NCBI RefSeq assembly: GCF_029360585.1
Contig: NZ_JAQZSJ010000017.1
Span: forward strand, 23,780 to 87,779
DNA from: Cohnella caldifontis
GTDB taxonomy: Bacteria; Bacillota; Bacilli; Paenibacillales; Paenibacillaceae
DNA length: 64,000 nucleotides
Reading direction: 5' to 3'
A model generated the notes under the pieces. The model was not told the origin of the DNA and did not search any database. It saw nothing but the letters and a program-made list of their open reading frames with translations. The first letter of the stretch is position 1; each line of letters begins with the position of its first letter. Of this stretch, positions 61,883 through 64,000 are shown one piece after another. The position numbers and the translations under genes were made by a program.

Positions 61883-61898
61883 CCCCCCCCCCCCCCCC
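61883..61898. repeat. Poly-C tract (16 C)
   Basis: Sixteen uninterrupted C residues lie about 140 nt upstream of the YesM start. Tracts this long slip during replication and are also prone to sequencing and assembly error. Confidence 0.9.
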
Positions 61899-61952
61899 GG
61901 CAGGCCGATCCTTTGCCGCGCCGAGATGACGCCGGATGCCGGGCGTAAGAAA

Positions 61953-61980
61953 CCGTCAGGGAGAAATTCGTCCCTGACGG
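61953..61980. terminator. Orphan stem-loop terminator
   Basis: A 10-bp perfect stem (CCGTCAGGGA / TCCCTGACGG) with an 8-nt loop. T-rich sequence follows on plus (TCCTTTGTTTCG), weaker on minus (TTTCTTACG). No gene ends at it, so it may be the relic of a lost gene or may insulate the YesM promoter from the array. Confidence 0.75.
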
Positions 61981-62094
61981 TCCTTTGTTTCGTGCCTCTG
62001 CAGTCACTCATCAGCAACATTTCCACGAACATCCTCAATCCTGTACTCAAATGAACATGACCATTGGGTTCCGGTTGCCCAGAGGGGCGGGGGG

Positions 62095-63364
62095 TTAAGC
62101 TTGCGCGGCAGGCTTAATCAGCGGTTGCCCCTAGAGCTGGCGGGGGTTAAGCTTGCACGGCAAGCTTAATCAGCTGTTCCTCAATGCGTTGGCGGGGGTT
62201 AGGCTTGCGCGGCAGGCTTAATCAGCTGTTGCCCCCTACGTTGGCGGAGGTTAAGCTTGCGCGGCAGGCTTAATCAGCTGTTGCCCCTCGCGTTGGCGAG
62301 GGTTAAGCTTGCGCGGCAAGCTTAATCAGCGATTGCCCCTCGAGCTGGCGGGGGTTAGGCTTGCGCGGCAGGCTTAATCAGCTGTTGCCCCCTACGTTGG
62401 CGGAGGTTAAGCTTGCGCGGCAGGCTTAATCAGCTGTTGCCCCTCGCGTTGGCGAGGGTTAAGCTTGCGCGGCAAGCTTAATCAGCGATTGCCCCTCGAG
62501 CTGGCGGGGGTTAGGCTTGCGCGGCAGGCTTAATCAGCTGTTGCCCCCTACGTTGGCGGAGGTTAAGCTTGCGCGGCAGGCTTAATCAGCTGTTGCCCCT
62601 CGCGTTGGCGAGGGTTAAGCTTGCGCGGCAAGCTTAATCAGCGATTGCCCCTCGAGCTGGCGGGGGTTAGGCTTGCGCGGCAGGCTTAATCAGCTGTTGC
62701 CCCCTACGTTGGCGGAGGTTAAGCTTGCGCGGCAGGCTTAATCAGCTGTTGCCCCTCGCGTTGGCGAGGGTTAAGCTTGCGCGGCAAGCTTAATCAGCGA
62801 TTGCCCCTCGAGCTGGCGGGGGTTAGGCTTGCGCGGCAGGCTTAATCAGCTGTTGCCCCCTACGTTGGCGGAGGTTAAGCTTGCGCGGCAGGCTTAATCA
62901 GCTGTTGCCCCTCGCGTTGGCGAGGGTTAAGCTTGCGTGGCAAGCTTAATCAGCTGTTGCCCTCGCGTTGGATGGGGTTATGCTTGCGTGGCAAGCTTAA
63001 TCAGCGATTGCCCCTCGAGCTGGCGGGGGTTAAGCTTGCGCCGCAAGCTTAATCAGCTGTTGCCCTACGTGTTGGCGGGGATTAAGCTTGTGCGGCAAGC
63101 TTAATCAGCTGTTCCTCCACGCGTTGGCGGGGATTAAGCTTGCGCGGCAGGCTTAATCAGCTCTTGCCCTACGTGTTGGCGGGGGTTAAGCTTGCGCGGC
63201 AAGCTTAATCAGCGATTGCCCCTCGAGCTGGCGGGGGTTAAGCTTGCGCCGCAAGCTTAATCAGCTGTTCCTCCACGCGTTGGCGGGGATTAAGCTTGCG
63301 CGGCAGGCTTAATCAGCTCTTGCCCTACGTGTTGGCGGGGGTTAAGCTTGCGCGGCAGGCTTTA
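62095..63364. repeat. 25-copy tandem array of 52-bp double-hairpin monomers
   Basis: Monomers start at 62095, 62147, 62199 and so on every 52 bp (one of 51 bp at 62927-62977) to 63342. Each has hairpin 1 (TTAAGCTTGC, 3-nt loop, GCAAGCTTAA) then TCAGC, then a second GC-rich stem such as CCTCGC / GCGAGG. From 62199 to 62926 three monomer types repeat in the same order every 156 bp (TTAGGC-led types at 62199, 62355, 62511, 62667 and 62823). The last third mixes other variants. No frame is open through it. Confidence 0.95.
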
Positions 63365-63365
63365 G

Positions 63366-63395
63366 TCAATCCCACTTCCGCCTGCTCTTGGTCAT
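63366..63395 (-). pseudogene. Relic of a DUF2306 gene start
   Basis: ATG 63395 followed by seven or eight codons (MTKSRRKW) and a stop matches the start region of the intact DUF2306 gene at 21490 (MNKSKRWW), including bases upstream of the ATG through repeat copy D. The rest of the gene is missing and the 52-bp array begins 2 nt beyond the stop. Confidence 0.6.
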
Positions 63396-63471
63396 GGTTG
63401 ATCCCGCCTTCCTGCCTATGCGGTAACGTTTTTCACCGAATCCCCATCCTCCCCGTCACGGGTTCCGATTC

Positions 63472-63654
63472 TAACGGACACAGCAGCCGCTATTGGATCA
63501 AATCCACTCATTTTCAAATCGTAACGGACACAGCGGCCCTTATCCGTAACCTTTTACGGTTATACGTGGGGTTTTTCACCCAATAAGCGCAACTGTGTCC
63601 GTTACAATGCGCTTTGCCGAGAAGCGCCCCAGATAGCGTCCGCTGTGTCCGTTA
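63472..63654. repeat. Nested inverted repeat element, copy D (best preserved)
   Basis: Outer arms TAACGGACACAGC... / ...GCTGTGTCCGTTA, inner arms GTAACGGACACAGC... / ...AACTGTGTCCGTTAC, with central mini-hairpins CCGTAA / TTACGG (63544-63559) and GTGGGG / TCACC-type. The inner stem pairs over more than 20 positions with few mismatches. Confidence 0.92.
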
Positions 63655-63730
63655 GCCTTACCCCCTCAGCGAATGGGGCAGCCGGCGGCGGTCGCTCTAA
63701 GAAAGGAATGGAGCATGACTTCACCCCGAA

Positions 63731-63880
63731 TAGTTATAAGTTCTGATCGGTTAAGACAGCCAGGCCTCGACATCACCGAAAAGTTATAAATTCCGATAGG
63801 TTAAAAAAGCCAGGCCTCGACATCACCGAAAAGTTATAAATTCCGATAGGTTAAGAAAGCCAGGCCTCGACGGCCTGGCT
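63731..63880. repeat. 50-bp tandem triplication ending in a terminator
   Basis: Copies at 63731-63780, 63781-63830 and 63831-63880 share AGTTATAA, TTCCGATAGG, and AAGCCAGGCCTCGAC. The first is most diverged. Only the third completes the terminator stem. Confidence 0.9.
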
Positions 63881-63881
63881 T
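63857..63881 (-). terminator. Terminator of the right-edge gene
   Basis: A perfect 10-bp stem (AAGCCAGGCC / GGCCTGGCTT) with a 5-nt loop, 19 nt after the stop codon of the minus-strand gene at 63901. On the minus strand TCTTAACC follows. Confidence 0.7.
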
Positions 63882-63900
63882 CGTTCTGTCTGTGCGGCAA

Positions 63901-64000
63901 TCAAGAGGCGGCGGAATATCTTCTTTTCCAGTTCAAGTAACCCATCGCCAACAAGCCTGCCGCTGCGCCGATTTCATACCCGACTGCGTGGTAACCGAAC
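63901..64000 (-). CDS. C-terminal end of a probable membrane protein (partial)
   Basis: Only 32 codons are visible before the window edge: a Gly/Ala-rich hydrophobic stretch (AVGYEIGAAAGLLAMGYLNW) followed by a basic tail ending KRRYSAAS. This looks like a last transmembrane helix with a cytoplasmic positive end. A terminator follows the stop codon. No family can be assigned. Confidence 0.55.
   Translation of the reverse strand, partial: FGYHAVGYEIGAAAGLLAMGYLNWKRRYSAAS

Larger units (their letters stand above)
61744..63900. other. 2.1-kb gene-free, repeat-dominated region
   Basis: Between the YesM gene and the right-edge gene I find no credible coding sequence. In order it contains the kinase promoter area, a 16-C homopolymer, a strong stem-loop, the 25-unit array, the relic start of a DUF2306 gene, repeat copy D, and a 50-bp triplication ending in a terminator. 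Any small ORFs predicted here are by-products of the repeats. Confidence 0.7.

Noticed and set aside
62095..63364. CRISPR-like array (28-nt repeat plus 24-nt spacer)
   Set aside because: The would-be spacers recur in a fixed order of three and form hairpins themselves, and no cas gene is present. It is a tandem satellite-like array.

Overview
The window is a GC-rich (roughly 58-60% by eye) chromosomal segment from a Firmicute, most likely Paenibacillaceae and probably Cohnella-like. The reasons are strong GGAGG ribosome binding sites, YesM/YesN two-component pairs beside CUT1 sugar transporters that lack their own ATPase, LplB/LplC-type permeases, a ComP/ComA-like pair, cre-like sites, and many stem-loop terminators. 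I see no rRNA, tRNA, phage, transposase or CRISPR locus. The genus is inference from style.

Layout. 1-5.7 kb: the 5' part of a secreted protein gene, a membrane acyltransferase, and a ComP/ComA-like kinase-regulator pair. 5.7-11.3 kb: a tiny orphan ORF, an MFS exporter, and an ABC ATPase / FtsX-type permease / His-rich lipoprotein operon. 11.3-14.5 kb: a truncated YesM-type kinase cut off by a ~51-bp tandem array, then a Gfo/Idh/MocA oxidoreductase divergent from an AraC regulator. 14.9-23.1 kb: a lipase-like hydrolase, a very large hybrid kinase coupled to an HxlR regulator, and small metabolic genes. 23.2-34.9 kb: a nine-gene sugar locus on the minus strand (two LplBC-type permeases, lipoprotein binding protein, YesN/YesM, GH36 alpha-galactosidase, CBM9-like protein, Ntn asparaginase-type hydrolase, cupin phosphoglucose isomerase). 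35-45.5 kb: stress and detoxification genes with their regulators (azoreductase, XRE, AraC, TetR, ArsR, VOC proteins, MFS). 45.5-52.1 kb: a large secreted GH10 xylanase under a cre site, an orphan DppBC-type permease pair, and a PLP beta-eliminating lyase. 52.2-61.7 kb: a second sugar locus (YesM, YesN, binding protein, MalFG-type permeases, sugar isomerase/epimerase, two zinc alcohol dehydrogenases). 61.7-64 kb: 2.1 kb without a real gene, dominated by repeats.

How the genes work together. Each sugar locus pairs a membrane kinase and AraC-type regulator with an importer and with enzymes for what is imported. Both importers need an ATPase encoded elsewhere (MsmX-like). The small regulators (HxlR, TetR, ArsR, XRE) sit beside likely targets, and palindromic operators are visible for several.

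The strongest unexplained signals are non-coding. (1) A ~183-bp nested inverted repeat occurs four times (1001, 21566, 38792, 63472). (2) A 25-unit, 52-bp array at 62095-63364 has a 156-bp higher-order unit, two hairpins per monomer, and variation that mostly keeps G-U pairing in one transcript sense. (3) Several unrelated arrays in the window share a 49-52 bp unit. (4) The remnant of a second DUF2306 gene start lies between the 52-bp array and one copy of the 183-bp element.
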